Shown: piece after piece, positions 51,634 to 61,071 of the stretch
Position numbering within the stretch: position 1 is the stretch's first letter
Layout of the letters: every line of letters starts with the position of its first letter
DNA from: SZUA-100 sp965248135
Lineage (GTDB): Bacteria > Pseudomonadota > Alphaproteobacteria > Rhizobiales > Rhizobiaceae
Reading direction: 5' to 3'
DNA: 64,000 bases
Assembly (NCBI GenBank): GCA_965248135.1
Contig: CBDFIN010000012.1
Span: 124,001 to 188,000 of the forward strand
Program-made: the position numbers and the translations under genes
The notes under the pieces: model-generated
Seen by the model: only the letters and a program-made list of their open reading frames with translations
Database searches by the model: none
What the model was told of the DNA's origin: nothing

Positions 51634-52785
51634 TTATACATCTCTCAAAACCTCGCCATCCGAAACAATGTGCGTGTGGTATCCATCGAAAATCTCGCTC
51701 TGCTGTCCGGCTGAATAAATCGCCTGATAGGCGTCGTGCGGCACCAGAGCGTGGCGCTGGAATGTGCTCACGCCCTGCCGGGCGCATTCCAGATCATCAG
51801 TATTGATATGATATTCCTCTTGCGCCGGTGTGCTGCTCCACAAGCCGCCCCTGGCCGGTTTTTCCCGCACCGAATAAATCTCCTGAACGGTCCAGGTCAT
51901 CAGCCAGGCATTCTCCGGCCGCCGAACCTTGTCGAGAACACGATTGACCGTCTTGCCGTGTTCAGTCACCCCGGCACTATAGAACGGCCCAAGTACAAAG
52001 CGATAAAGCTGCTTGGGATGAAGGGTTTCAAAATCCTTGTCCATATTGCTGGCGATGGTTGACAAAGTCAGGCCGTAACTTGAATTCTTTTCGCAAAAAT
52101 CATCAAACCGATGGGCAAGATCGGGATTGAGAAGCCCTTCGACAGGAAGTGGGATATCGACCCTCTTGTTGAGTTTTCCCTCGCGTGTCACCAGTTTCTT
52201 AACCAGATCGCCGGACGAATCCTCCAGCGTTGCCACATAGACCAGCGGCAGATGCGCACTGCCATCGAAACTTGCCCACTGGACCACATAGAAGGGCCGC
52301 CTTGTCTTGGGATTGACCGACACCCGTAGGGTTTTCGGCAGCTCCAGCGGCGAGAACATGCCGCCCGCCTCCAGATCTTCCAGATAGTAGCGCTCTGCCA
52401 TTGATTTCTGCAACGCTTCAGGAAACCGCTTCTTGCGCAGAATAAAATCCACCATCTCCTCCCGAATAACATCTGCAACAGGGATTTCAGACAACCTTGT
52501 GGTGGCTGATTTGCGGTCATTGTCGAGCTGGAGCACGTGTTGAAAGGTGGGAAAACCGCTCTCTGCCCGCGAGATGCGAAACTTTTTGGCAAAGGACAAT
52601 TGGTTTTCCCAGGCATTGAACGAACAGCGCAACCGCTCCAGGTATTCGGCCACCACACTACCGATCAAATGGTGCCGGTAGAGTGGCGAATCCTCTTCGC
52701 GCAGATAGACATCAAGCCCCTCAAACGCCTCAAACACGGCATCAAAATAACGCTCGACAGAAGTGGACTTGGCGCTCATCGGCAT
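51634..52785 (-). CDS. Unknown 383-residue protein, gene 2 of the operon
   Basis: I do not recognise this family. The N-terminal 130 residues are helical (VERYFDAVFEAFEGLDVYLRE). The middle is beta-rich, with LRVSVNPKTRRPFYVVQWAS and AHLPLVYVATLED, and the C-terminal part has TWTVQEIYSVREKPARGGLW. There is no signal peptide and no TM. It lies 15 bp after the coiled-coil gene and 46 bp before the ATPase gene, so it is in the same operon. The balance of strands in the middle could be an adaptor domain for the ATPase; this is speculation. Confidence 0.75.
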   Translation of the reverse strand: MPMSAKSTSVERYFDAVFEAFEGLDVYLREEDSPLYRHHLIGSVVAEYLERLRCSFNAWENQLSFAKKFRISRAESGFPTFQHVLQLDNDRKSATTRLSEIPVADVIREEMVDFILRKKRFPEALQKSMAERYYLEDLEAGGMFSPLELPKTLRVSVNPKTRRPFYVVQWASFDGSAHLPLVYVATLEDSSGDLVKKLVTREGKLNKRVDIPLPVEGLLNPDLAHRFDDFCEKNSSYGLTLSTIASNMDKDFETLHPKQLYRFVLGPFYSAGVTEHGKTVNRVLDKVRRPENAWLMTWTVQEIYSVREKPARGGLWSSTPAQEEYHINTDDLECARQGVSTFQRHALVPHDAYQAIYSAGQQSEIFDGYHTHIVSDGEVLRDV

Positions 52786-52800
52786 GGCTCAGTCACCAAT

Positions 52801-53886
52801 TTACGACTGGACATAATCAGCCGAATTGTGCTTATCCATAACTTCCTGAAAACGGCGGGCGAAAGCATCGTCCGCCAGTTTCTTGCGGCGCTGAATATCC
52901 TCGGTTGAGACCATGTTTTTCTCATGCATTTCCAACAGATCGCCGATATGCGACTGGGCGGCGCTGCCGATGCCGGCCATGGTTTCTTCGGCGGCCGTAT
53001 CCACCTGATTGCCCAGGGTGTTGATCTTGTGGGCGACATCTTGCTGAGCCGCGGTTTTCAGTGAATCTTCCAGCGCCTTATAAAGCACTACCCGCTGCTC
53101 GGTATCGATGTTCAGTTTGTTAATCAGCGTCGATTGAGCAGCAATCTGATTGTTGAGTGAATCAACGAAGGTCTGGAACATCGACGTGTAACGCTCAAGC
53201 GTCTGGCTTTCGGCCAAAAGTTCCTGTTCCTTCGCCTGCTTGGCATTGTATTCGGTCGCCAACTCCGAGCGCTGGCCCTCAAGATCCGCGCGGGTTTTTT
53301 GATTGGTGGCAGCCGCCATCTGGTTTTCCAGATCAAGCAATAACGGGTTGATTTCCTCAATCCGCGCCTGCACCTGCTCCAACTCATCCATGGTGCCCAT
53401 GCGTCGCTCGATAACCGTTTTCAGGCTGTTTTCAGAAGTTGAATAGCGTGTATCAAGGATATTTTTTTGCGCCGTCAATATACCGACAATTGTGTCCGAC
53501 TTGCCCAATAGCTCTTGCAGGTTTCCCGCTAGCGACATGTTACGCACACGGTCGGTGCGCATTCTTTGGGCCGAGGATTTGGAAAACCAGCTAACGATGT
53601 TCTCCCAAGTGGAATAGCTCTTCATACTCTCGAATTCAGAGCCAAACAGATTGGTCGCATCCTCCAACCCGATGATCAGGTCGGCGATATTTCCCTCCAT
53701 CACTTTTTGCTGGCGAAGCACGTCATTAATGCGTGCATTTTCAATGTCAAAGTCAACTTCACCGATGGTGTCGGACTTGGCGAATTCTTCAAGAACTATG
53801 CCGCTTTGGTCGAGTTTGGTGCGCATGTCCTCGACCACTTGCCTGGTTTTCTCGATTTCAGCATCAAAGTTCTGAAGGCTGGCCAT
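52801..53886 (-). CDS. Long coiled-coil protein, gene 1 of the operon
   Basis: This protein of about 361 residues is almost wholly helical, with heptad-like stretches from about residue 150 to 300 (MDELEQVQARIEEINPLLLD, then LEGQRSELATEYNAKQAKEQ). It has no signal peptide or TM. Several short segments (WENIVSWFSKSSAQRM and the C-terminal RRKKLADDAFARRFQEVM) could bind membranes or partners. It recalls TelA-like or phage-shock-like coiled-coil proteins, but I cannot place it in a named family. ATG at 53886 has GGGGAG upstream and begins the operon, which faces away from the GGDEF-EAL gene. Confidence 0.8.
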   Translation of the reverse strand: MASLQNFDAEIEKTRQVVEDMRTKLDQSGIVLEEFAKSDTIGEVDFDIENARINDVLRQQKVMEGNIADLIIGLEDATNLFGSEFESMKSYSTWENIVSWFSKSSAQRMRTDRVRNMSLAGNLQELLGKSDTIVGILTAQKNILDTRYSTSENSLKTVIERRMGTMDELEQVQARIEEINPLLLDLENQMAAATNQKTRADLEGQRSELATEYNAKQAKEQELLAESQTLERYTSMFQTFVDSLNNQIAAQSTLINKLNIDTEQRVVLYKALEDSLKTAAQQDVAHKINTLGNQVDTAAEETMAGIGSAAQSHIGDLLEMHEKNMVSTEDIQRRKKLADDAFARRFQEVMDKHNSADYVQS

Positions 53887-54223
53887 ATTGTTTGCTCCCC
53901 GCAATCAATGAAAAAAGTCTGTATCCCGACATATAGGGTCTATCAGCAGAAAATAGAAGATTGCCCGTTGAATAATAGGCAGTTTGGCTCGGAAAATCCA
54001 ACCCCATCGCAAGGCTCTTTGAATTCGACACTCTATCTATGATAGATACTCACTCCGCGCGCCCTAAAATGGAACAGCCGCGACGAGTTTCCCCGCACAA
54101 CTCACTACAACTTACCATTAACCGATTGATAACTCTAGCTCAGACATTTATTTTACTTTTTGCCAACATATACCGCAACTTAATTGTGATCGGCGAAAAA
54201 ACAGTTCGTTATCAAAAAAAGGT
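53887..54223. promoter_or_regulatory. Divergent promoter region, no gene
   Basis: These 337 bp separate the five-gene operon from the GGDEF-EAL gene and must contain both promoters. I see no gene, no clear operator and no repeat. Confidence 0.45.
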
Positions 54224-56290
54224 ATGGCCATGTGGAATATGTTTGGAGCTGTCGAAAAGAAAATGGCGTTCGCCATCGGTGGCGGTCTGGTTTTGCTGGC
54301 GGGAGCCGGGCCAATAGCCGCGACATGGTCTTCCGGTCATTTGTTGAGCGAAGAAGCCAAATTTTCCGCACATCAGTGGGCCAACTATCTTGGCAACACC
54401 ATTCCCAAGCTGGATCAAGTACTTAAAACAAGTAAGATCGAGCCTTATAGCCTCCATATGCTGGCCGCAGCTCCGGGGACATCGGGGGGGGTATTCAGAT
54501 CGAAATTGTTTGATTCCGAAGGCATGCTAATTATTGACACCAGTTGGCCGCACATAGCCCAGCACGCCCGCAACGATCATGAAGATTATGACGAACATGG
54601 TGATCGTTCCATCAAACCAGGACCAACTCTGCAGGAAACGAGCCCTGCCGTTGAAGATAGTAGAGCACTTGAAGTGTACCGCTCAAATGATTCCCAAGTG
54701 TTTGTTAAAACAGGAGACGGTAAGAGTTGGCCGCTGCATTATTCAATCGCATATGTACCCCTCGAAATGAACGACAACGCATTCGGCGTAATCGAAGTAC
54801 ACGTCGATCAAACCGCGCGCCACTCTTCCATTCTTGCATCGTTGTGGCTGGTAATCGCCTCGATGTTTTGCGTTGCCCTGCTGGCCTTTTTATTACCAAC
54901 CGTGCCGCTGTTCCATATCCTGAGGCGTCAGCACCAAAAGACCGCAGAGCAACTGGATCACGTTACTCATCATGATTTGTTGACTGGTATTGTCAACAGG
55001 CAGATATTCAAAGAGACCGTAGATGAAAGGCTTCAGGACAATGAAGCGCTGGCGGTATATTTTGTCGATCTTGATAAATTCAAGAATATCAATGATTTGC
55101 GTGGTCATGAAACAGGTGATTTGTTATTGAAAGCGGTGTCGGAGCGTCTGAAGAACATTGCCGGAGACAATGGATTTGTCGGTCGATATGGTGGCGATGA
55201 ATTTGTTGTCTGCAAGCTTCTGGATCGAAAATTTGTCCCTCAAGATGTGGCTGACCAGATTGTCGCAAATATGACACGGCCATTCCAGCTTGGCGATCAC
55301 GATGTCCAGATCGGAGCCAGTGTTGGCTACGCAATTTCGGGGAAACACGGGGCACTTGCAGCAGATCTCATCAAGGCGTCCGATGTCGCCATGTACAAGG
55401 CAAAGAACGACGGCCGCGGCCGCTCGATCGCCTATGAGCCAAAACTGGAATCCGTGCGTCACGAAAGGCTGATGATCGAAGAGAGCCTGCGTAAAGCGTT
55501 GCAGGAAAAGCGTTTCGAGATTCATTACCAGCCCCTGTTTAAATCTTCCGGCAAGAAACTGTGCGGATTTGAGGCTCTGCTCCGCCTGAACAACGATGCG
55601 GGTGAATTGATCACTCCGAACAAATTCATTCCTGTTGCCGAGGAAATGGGTCTAATGAGCGAAATCGGCGCATGGGTTATTCGCGATTCCTGCCATACAG
55701 TCGCCCAATGGCCGGAGCATCTTTCGATTTCCGTCAATCTGTCGGTGAAGCAATTTTCATCAGGTAATCTGGTCAACAAAATAGCCGAGGTGTTGAAATC
55801 CTCGGGCTTGACACCGTCAAGGCTCCAGCTAGAGGTCACCGAAAGTGTACTGATTGTTGATGGCGAAAGTGTGCTGGATCAACTCAACCAACTTCACGAC
55901 CTTGGAGTGACCCTGGCGCTCGATGATTTTGGCACCGGATATTCAAGCCTCAATTACATCTGGAAATATCCGTTCGCCAACATCAAGATTGACCGTTCAT
56001 TCATCAACGGATTGAGTTCAAAAAACCACAAAGTCCTCAAAGTGCTCAAGTCCATAGTCAGCCTTGGAAGCAATCTTGGCGTATCCGTCACTGCCGAAGG
56101 CGTCGAAACTCGCGAGCAAATGCGACATCTTAATGCTCTAAACTGCAACTACCTACAAGGGTTTTTCCTTGGAGAGCCATTGGCAGTCGACGATATGCCT
56201 GGCTTTGTGGCGAAGGTGTCCGCAAAAGAGTTGGACGACAAAAGATCAAACACCGGTGGCAAAAATGATCGGGCATCCAAAGCAGCGTAA
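54224..56290 (+). CDS. GGDEF-EAL cyclic-di-GMP protein
   Basis: This 688-residue inner-membrane protein has a TM at about residues 14-33, a periplasmic sensor domain (about 34-200) and a second TM at about 203-230. A GGDEF domain follows, with motif GGDEF at about 323, then an EAL domain with EALLRL at about 450, EVTES, DDFGTGYSSL and AEGVE. Both catalytic signatures look intact, so it could make or degrade c-di-GMP; which activity dominates cannot be told from sequence. It ends with a short basic tail. It is divergent from the AAA+ operon, with no other signalling gene adjacent. Confidence 0.92.
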   Translation: MAMWNMFGAVEKKMAFAIGGGLVLLAGAGPIAATWSSGHLLSEEAKFSAHQWANYLGNTIPKLDQVLKTSKIEPYSLHMLAAAPGTSGGVFRSKLFDSEGMLIIDTSWPHIAQHARNDHEDYDEHGDRSIKPGPTLQETSPAVEDSRALEVYRSNDSQVFVKTGDGKSWPLHYSIAYVPLEMNDNAFGVIEVHVDQTARHSSILASLWLVIASMFCVALLAFLLPTVPLFHILRRQHQKTAEQLDHVTHHDLLTGIVNRQIFKETVDERLQDNEALAVYFVDLDKFKNINDLRGHETGDLLLKAVSERLKNIAGDNGFVGRYGGDEFVVCKLLDRKFVPQDVADQIVANMTRPFQLGDHDVQIGASVGYAISGKHGALAADLIKASDVAMYKAKNDGRGRSIAYEPKLESVRHERLMIEESLRKALQEKRFEIHYQPLFKSSGKKLCGFEALLRLNNDAGELITPNKFIPVAEEMGLMSEIGAWVIRDSCHTVAQWPEHLSISVNLSVKQFSSGNLVNKIAEVLKSSGLTPSRLQLEVTESVLIVDGESVLDQLNQLHDLGVTLALDDFGTGYSSLNYIWKYPFANIKIDRSFINGLSSKNHKVLKVLKSIVSLGSNLGVSVTAEGVETREQMRHLNALNCNYLQGFFLGEPLAVDDMPGFVAKVSAKELDDKRSNTGGKNDRASKAA

Positions 56291-56344
56291 TTGTACTCGA
56301 CCCTGTTCACCGGCATTAAAGATATTGGCGATCTAAATGACGGT

Positions 56345-56538
56345 TATAGCATAATTACCATAAAGTGATCATGGCTCATCAGGAGCGATTGAAGCCCGAT
56401 GTACAAATTGATGAAATCAATTTGCGGGCGAAACCGACCGGCGCCGTTGCGCCGCCCCGGCGGAGGCCCGGGCGCAGCCCGAATTGGCCGTGAGCGAAGA
56501 GAGGATTGATCGAATCATTTTGAAGGTGTCCAGCTATA
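56345..56538 (+). repeat. Dispersed repeat R1, copy 4, with an inserted hairpin
   Basis: This is the longest R1 copy. The left end TATAGCATAATTACC and right end GTCCAGCTATA match copy 1 in its reverse orientation. Between the CATCAGGAGCG and GACCGGCGCC segments it carries an extra hairpin of about 35 bp (GCCCG, AAATTGAT gaa ATCAATTT, CGGGC). It lies 17 bp from the stop of the FAD reductase gene and 54 bp from the stop of the GGDEF-EAL gene. Confidence 0.78.
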
Positions 56539-56555
56539 TTGGCAGCCAGCGAAAT

Positions 56556-57779
56556 TCACATCAGCGTTTTCAAGTTGAATTCAGTGTTGGCGGCTTGCTC
56601 GTTGGAAGGTGAAATGCCAGCGGCCAGCAATTTGCGCGCCACCATGTGAATAGCCGGATTATTGACCGTATCAACAGCGACCAGTTGTTCGTCTCTGTAG
56701 TGAAAAACCGCCATACGACTATTTTTCCTTTCGTCGCGAACAACCCGCCGGTTTGCACCCTGCGAAAGGCCGGCAATCTGCAATTTATCATCCCTTTGAT
56801 CCGACCAGAACCAGGCGACCTCGTGGTATGGTTCGGCCTTACCGGTCAAGGTGAGGGCAGCGTTGCGTGCTTGATCATTGGCGTTTTGCACCGATTCAAG
56901 CCGCACCCGCGATGCTGTTTGCCAATGCTCGAAAAAAACACAATCACCGATAGCCAGCACCCGGGGATCACTGGTTCGCATGTGTGCGTCAATCTCAATT
57001 CCGTTGCTGCATTTAAGCCCCGCCATTTGCGCCAGAGCGCAATTGGCATCAACACCAATGCCGATCAACACCATGTCCGTATCGATGGTGCTACCATCGC
57101 AGACCACACCTTGAACTCTGCCGTCCTTGACAGAAATCTCCTCCACCGATGCATTCAATCGAATTTCCATTCCGGCGGCACGATGGGCTTGCAGAAAATA
57201 GTCCGAAATCTCCGGCGAAACCGCCCTGCCAAGCAATCTGTCTCCGGCCTCAAGCACAGTCACAGATTTGCCCAGCACTGCAAATGTCGCTGCCGCTTCA
57301 AGGCCGATGAAGCCGCCACCGATTACCGTAACCTTTTTTGCCTGATCAAGCTCACGGCGCAATGCAGCCGCATCTTCGGCAATTTTCAGATAATGCACGC
57401 CGCCAGCATCGGCCCCCGCAATACCAAGTCTTCGCGCCAGCGCCCCGGTCGACAAAACCAGATGAGAATAATCAAGCCTTCTACCATCTTCGAGCTCAAC
57501 CCGTTGGGCCGCAGGATCAATACCGATCGCCGTCGTGCCAAGCATCAAACTAACATCATTGTCATGATAAAATTGCTGCGGCTTGATAATCTGGGTCTCA
57601 ACGGAAGAGTCCTTCAAATAGGCCTTCGACAATGGTGGACGGTGATAGGGCAGAACGGAATCGCTGGATATCAGCGTAACTTCGCCCTGATAGCCGTTTT
57701 GACGCAGCGAGCCACAAAGCTGGGCGCCACCATGACCACCACCAATGATGATGCAATGTTCCTTGTCAGTCTGTTCCAT
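56556..57779 (-). CDS. FAD-dependent NAD(P)H reductase, ferredoxin-reductase type
   Basis: This 407-residue enzyme has two dinucleotide-binding motifs: FAD at IIIGGGHGGAQLCGSL near residue 10 and NAD(P)H at VTVIGGGFIGLEAA near residue 149. The second FAD motif is DPRVLAIGDCVFFEH near residue 270. This is the fold of putidaredoxin, rubredoxin and dioxygenase ferredoxin reductases. No ferredoxin or oxygenase is next to it. It lies 10 bp downstream of the TRAP large subunit on the same strand and is probably co-transcribed, hinting that the imported acid is oxidised by an oxygenase system elsewhere. Confidence 0.88.
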   Translation of the reverse strand: MEQTDKEHCIIIGGGHGGAQLCGSLRQNGYQGEVTLISSDSVLPYHRPPLSKAYLKDSSVETQIIKPQQFYHDNDVSLMLGTTAIGIDPAAQRVELEDGRRLDYSHLVLSTGALARRLGIAGADAGGVHYLKIAEDAAALRRELDQAKKVTVIGGGFIGLEAAATFAVLGKSVTVLEAGDRLLGRAVSPEISDYFLQAHRAAGMEIRLNASVEEISVKDGRVQGVVCDGSTIDTDMVLIGIGVDANCALAQMAGLKCSNGIEIDAHMRTSDPRVLAIGDCVFFEHWQTASRVRLESVQNANDQARNAALTLTGKAEPYHEVAWFWSDQRDDKLQIAGLSQGANRRVVRDERKNSRMAVFHYRDEQLVAVDTVNNPAIHMVARKLLAAGISPSNEQAANTEFNLKTLM

Positions 57780-57789
57780 TGTTTCAACC

Positions 57790-59115
57790 TCAATACATCA
57801 ATCTGACCAGCACCAGCGACAAAGCGGGAAAGAGGATTAGAATGCCCACCCGCACCAGATCGCTGATGACGAAGGGGATGACCCCGCGATAGGTCTGTGA
57901 CACCGGCACTTTGTCAGCCATTGAGTTGATCACAAAGAGATTCATCCCTACCGGTGGCGTAATCAACCCCACCTCGACGACAATCAGTACCAAAATACCG
58001 AACCACAAGGCAAACTCTTCCGCCGGAAGACCAAAATCAAGTGCCGCCATCATTGGAAAGAAAATCGGCACGGTGAGCAGGATCATCGACAATGAATCCA
58101 TCACACAGCCAAACACCAGATAGCAAAGCAAGACCAACATCAGGATAATCCAGGGGCTGAACCCCATGGTGGTCACCCACACAACCGCCTCCTGCGGCAG
58201 CCGGGAAAAGCCCAGGAACGTGTTGAACACGCTGGCGCCCAGCACGATGAAAAATATCATCCCGGTCGAAACCGCGGTTTCAAGCAGTGCCTCGGTGAAA
58301 GAGCGCCAGCCAAGGCCACCGTTTACAATGGCGATCAACGCGGTACCGGCGGCACCAATTGCCGCCGCTTCTGTGGGCGTGAATATGCCGGCGTAAATGC
58401 CACCGATAACCGCGGTAAATACCAAAACCACCGGCCAGACATCGACCAGCGCGCGGAAACGCTCGGTATAACTGGCAGCAGAGCGTTCTCCGGCCGCATC
58501 AGGTTTGAGCCTGACATAAATGGCGATAGCGATGATGTATCCCACCGCCGCCAGAACGCCTGGAACAAAGGCTGCAACAAACAGCTTGGCGATATTCTGT
58601 TCCGCCAGAACGGCATAGATAACCAGCACCACGGATGGCGGAATAAGGATGCCCAAAGTTCCACCCGCCGCCAGGGCACCGGTGGAGAGCGAGTCTGAAT
58701 AGCCACACCGTTTCAATTCGGGCAACGCCACCTGACCCATGGTTGCAGCCGTCGCCAAAGACGAGCCGCAAATCGCACCAAAACCGCCGCAAGCGCCAAC
58801 CGCCGCCATGGCAACGCCGCCCTTTAGATGACCAAGCCACGCCTCGGCAGCTCGAAAAAGCGCCTTCGACATGCCCCCTCGGGTGGCGAACTGACCCATT
58901 AATAAAAACAGCGGTACAATTGAAAGCGAATAGATCGAGAAGGTCTCGAACGGCATGAATTTCAATTGTGAAAGGATCGGTATCCATGTTCCATTGATCA
59001 GATAATTGCCGGCTATGCCACAAAGCAGCATGGCAAGGCCGATCGGGATCCTGATAAATATCAGGATCATCAAAACCAGGAACACCCAGCCTGCAAGTTC
59101 CAGATTGCTCATCAC
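57790..59115 (-). CDS. dctM: TRAP transporter large membrane subunit
   Basis: This 441-residue DctM-type protein has about 12 TM helices. Characteristic segments are IRIPIGLAMLLCGIAGN near the N-terminus, LPELKRCGYSDSLSTGALAAGGTLGILIPPS near residue 145 (the conserved GxLGxLIPPS), and EVGLITPPVGMNLFVI near 385. It uses the ion gradient to import the substrate delivered by the P subunit. It overlaps the small subunit gene by 4 bp. Confidence 0.93.
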   Translation of the reverse strand: MMSNLELAGWVFLVLMILIFIRIPIGLAMLLCGIAGNYLINGTWIPILSQLKFMPFETFSIYSLSIVPLFLLMGQFATRGGMSKALFRAAEAWLGHLKGGVAMAAVGACGGFGAICGSSLATAATMGQVALPELKRCGYSDSLSTGALAAGGTLGILIPPSVVLVIYAVLAEQNIAKLFVAAFVPGVLAAVGYIIAIAIYVRLKPDAAGERSAASYTERFRALVDVWPVVLVFTAVIGGIYAGIFTPTEAAAIGAAGTALIAIVNGGLGWRSFTEALLETAVSTGMIFFIVLGASVFNTFLGFSRLPQEAVVWVTTMGFSPWIILMLVLLCYLVFGCVMDSLSMILLTVPIFFPMMAALDFGLPAEEFALWFGILVLIVVEVGLITPPVGMNLFVINSMADKVPVSQTYRGVIPFVISDLVRVGILILFPALSLVLVRLMY

Positions 59116-59675
59116 AGATGTGTTTCCGTCGTCAAGCGTTCACCGGAACCGACCATTTCATTAAAACTGCGCCACACCGAATAGAGCGAAACAACTACAA
59201 ACAGAGCGGCTCCCACCACACAGGCCGCATAGCTCCACCAAAGCGGAAATTGCAGAATAAAGGTTGTTTCGTGATAGCCTTGCTTGTCGATAGTTCCCAA
59301 TATCAGCCGCCAAAGGATAATACCGGCGACGATGCTCAGCAGTCCGTTGCCCAGCAGCGAAAGCAATGCCAAATGGCGGGTGGGCAGCCAGCTTACGAAA
59401 ATATCAACTGTCACATGACCACGTCTGAAGTGACACCACGGCAAAAAGGAGAACACGGCAAATGCAGTGCACACTTCAACCAGTTCAAAATCGCCCGGCA
59501 CGGGGCCAAACCCGGCAAAGATCAGCGCCCGACCGGTAACGCTGGTGACGGTTAAAATAACCAGGGCCGAAAGTACCAGTCCACCGACGATAGCCAGCCA
59601 CCGGGCGATTTTCTCAACCCCTACTCCAACTTGGCGCTCAAGCTGTGGTGCCAAACCACGCTCACTCACGGCCAA
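59112..59675 (-). CDS. dctQ: TRAP transporter small membrane subunit
   Basis: This 187-residue protein has four TM helices and belongs to the DctQ family, with LPWCHFRRGHVTVDIFVSWL in the middle, a good match to the small-subunit signature. The start is TTG at 59675, with a GTGGGGGA site upstream, or GTG two codons later. It forms the membrane pair with dctM, whose start overlaps its stop codon by 4 bp. Confidence 0.9.
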   Translation of the reverse strand: MAVSERGLAPQLERQVGVGVEKIARWLAIVGGLVLSALVILTVTSVTGRALIFAGFGPVPGDFELVEVCTAFAVFSFLPWCHFRRGHVTVDIFVSWLPTRHLALLSLLGNGLLSIVAGIILWRLILGTIDKQGYHETTFILQFPLWWSYAACVVGAALFVVVSLYSVWRSFNEMVGSGERLTTETHL

Positions 59676-59726
59676 TCCCCCACTGTTGTGATTGCATAAA
59701 CAGCGCCTTCATCTGCCAGTTCCAAA

Positions 59727-59750
59727 GCCCCAATGCCAAGCCATTGGGGC
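59727..59750. terminator. Hairpin between dctP and dctQ
   Basis: A 9-bp perfect inverted repeat (GCCCCAATG / CATTGGGGC) with a 6-nt loop lies in the 170-bp gap. On the minus strand it is followed by TTTGG, so it may attenuate dctQM relative to dctP, a common device in binding-protein operons. Confidence 0.5.
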
Positions 59751-59801
59751 CGCGAACAGAGCGTTGCAGGATAGTTGATCTCACCCAGATACCGGCAGGG
59801 C

Positions 59802-59834
59802 ATTGCGGGATCTGCTTTCGACAAATCCCGCAAT
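59802..59834. terminator. Second hairpin between dctP and dctQ
   Basis: A 10-bp perfect inverted repeat (ATTGCGGGAT / ATCCCGCAAT) with a 13-nt loop lies 12 bp after dctP. There is no T-run. Together with the hairpin at 59727 it probably stabilises the dctP message against 3' decay. Confidence 0.5.
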
Positions 59835-59846
59835 AACGATGTCTTA

Positions 59847-60878
59847 TTATTTGGTATGCTTGGCGATCATGGCGCGCGCGTCATCAACCATCGCTTGACC
59901 AGGCAGGCCCTTGCCGTCCATTTCCTTGACCCAGGCTTCGATCACCGGCACCGCCGCATCTTTCCAGCGCTGCAATTCTTCGCCTTCGATACGGACAATC
60001 GGGTTGCCAAGTTTTTCCGCAACGACCCGACCCGGTGCATCCTGTTCTTCCATCACCCGGCCGGCCCAGCCGCCGGTGTCGCCACCAGAATTGTCGTCAA
60101 TAACTTTTTTCAAGTCGTCGGGCAAAGAATCGTATTTTGCCTTGTTCATGGCGAATACAAATGCCGCCGTATAAAGCGCATGATCACCACCAAATTCGGT
60201 GTGCGTGCCGGTCAATTCAGCGATCTTGAAAGCGGGTGTAACTTCCCAGGGGATAACCGTGCCATCAATTACACCCTTTGACAGCGCACTTGGCACCGCC
60301 GGTAACGGCATGCCAATCGGCACCGCGCCAAGGTTCTCCAGCAATTGGTTGATTACCCGTGTCGGGCCACGCATTTTCTTGCCCTTCAAGTCCTCCAGCC
60401 TGGAAACGCCAGGCGCCTTGATATGGAACATGCCCGGACCATGAACATGAACTGCCAACACCTTCACTTCCTTGAAGGAATCAGCGCAGTATTTTTCGGC
60501 AAATTCGGTATAGGCCCGCGAAGTCGCTTCTGCGTTGGTCATCATAAACGGCAATTCAAAGACTTCCGCGCACGGGAAACGACCTGGTGAGTAGCCAGGC
60601 AATGTCCAGACGATGTCCGCCACACCGTCTCTTGCCTGATCATAAAGTGCAGGCGGCTTGCCACCCAGTTGCATTGAAGGAAAGTGCTGGAACTTGATGC
60701 GGCCGCCCGATTCCTTTTCAACCTTTTCCGACCAGGGTTTGATGAAAAGTCTGGGTATCGTTGCCGGCGAGGGCAGGAACTGGTGCACCTTCAAGGTGAC
60801 TTCCTGTGCTGCCGCTGCAGCCGGTACACTTAGTGCCGCACCTGCAAACACGCAGGCCATTAGAATTCTTTTCATCAT
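59847..60878 (-). CDS. dctP: TRAP transporter periplasmic solute-binding protein
   Basis: This 343-residue protein has a signal peptide (cleavage near AAAAAQ) and a DctP fold. It shows KPWSEKVEKESGGRIKFQHFPS near residue 50 and the region LKGKKMRGPTRVINQLLENLGA near 160, with the conserved Arg that binds carboxylates. The substrate is probably an organic acid, but cannot be named from sequence. ATG at 60878 follows GGGAG; the frame continues upstream without a better start. Two hairpins separate it from dctQ. Confidence 0.92.
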   Translation of the reverse strand: MMKRILMACVFAGAALSVPAAAAAQEVTLKVHQFLPSPATIPRLFIKPWSEKVEKESGGRIKFQHFPSMQLGGKPPALYDQARDGVADIVWTLPGYSPGRFPCAEVFELPFMMTNAEATSRAYTEFAEKYCADSFKEVKVLAVHVHGPGMFHIKAPGVSRLEDLKGKKMRGPTRVINQLLENLGAVPIGMPLPAVPSALSKGVIDGTVIPWEVTPAFKIAELTGTHTEFGGDHALYTAAFVFAMNKAKYDSLPDDLKKVIDDNSGGDTGGWAGRVMEEQDAPGRVVAEKLGNPIVRIEGEELQRWKDAAVPVIEAWVKEMDGKGLPGQAMVDDARAMIAKHTK

Positions 60879-61071
60879 GATTTTCTCCCAGTTGTTGTAT
60901 TTGATAATCCCGGTCAATTCCCTCTCGACCTTGTTTGTCATTCAGGAAAGCATCAAACTAGTACCAGATGCAACCAATTTATTGAAATCTCTCACAGATT
61001 AGTACCCTCGCCCGGCTTATACCGCAGGACTGTCCAATCGTTCTCGACACGATTCACCAAATTGCGACAAT

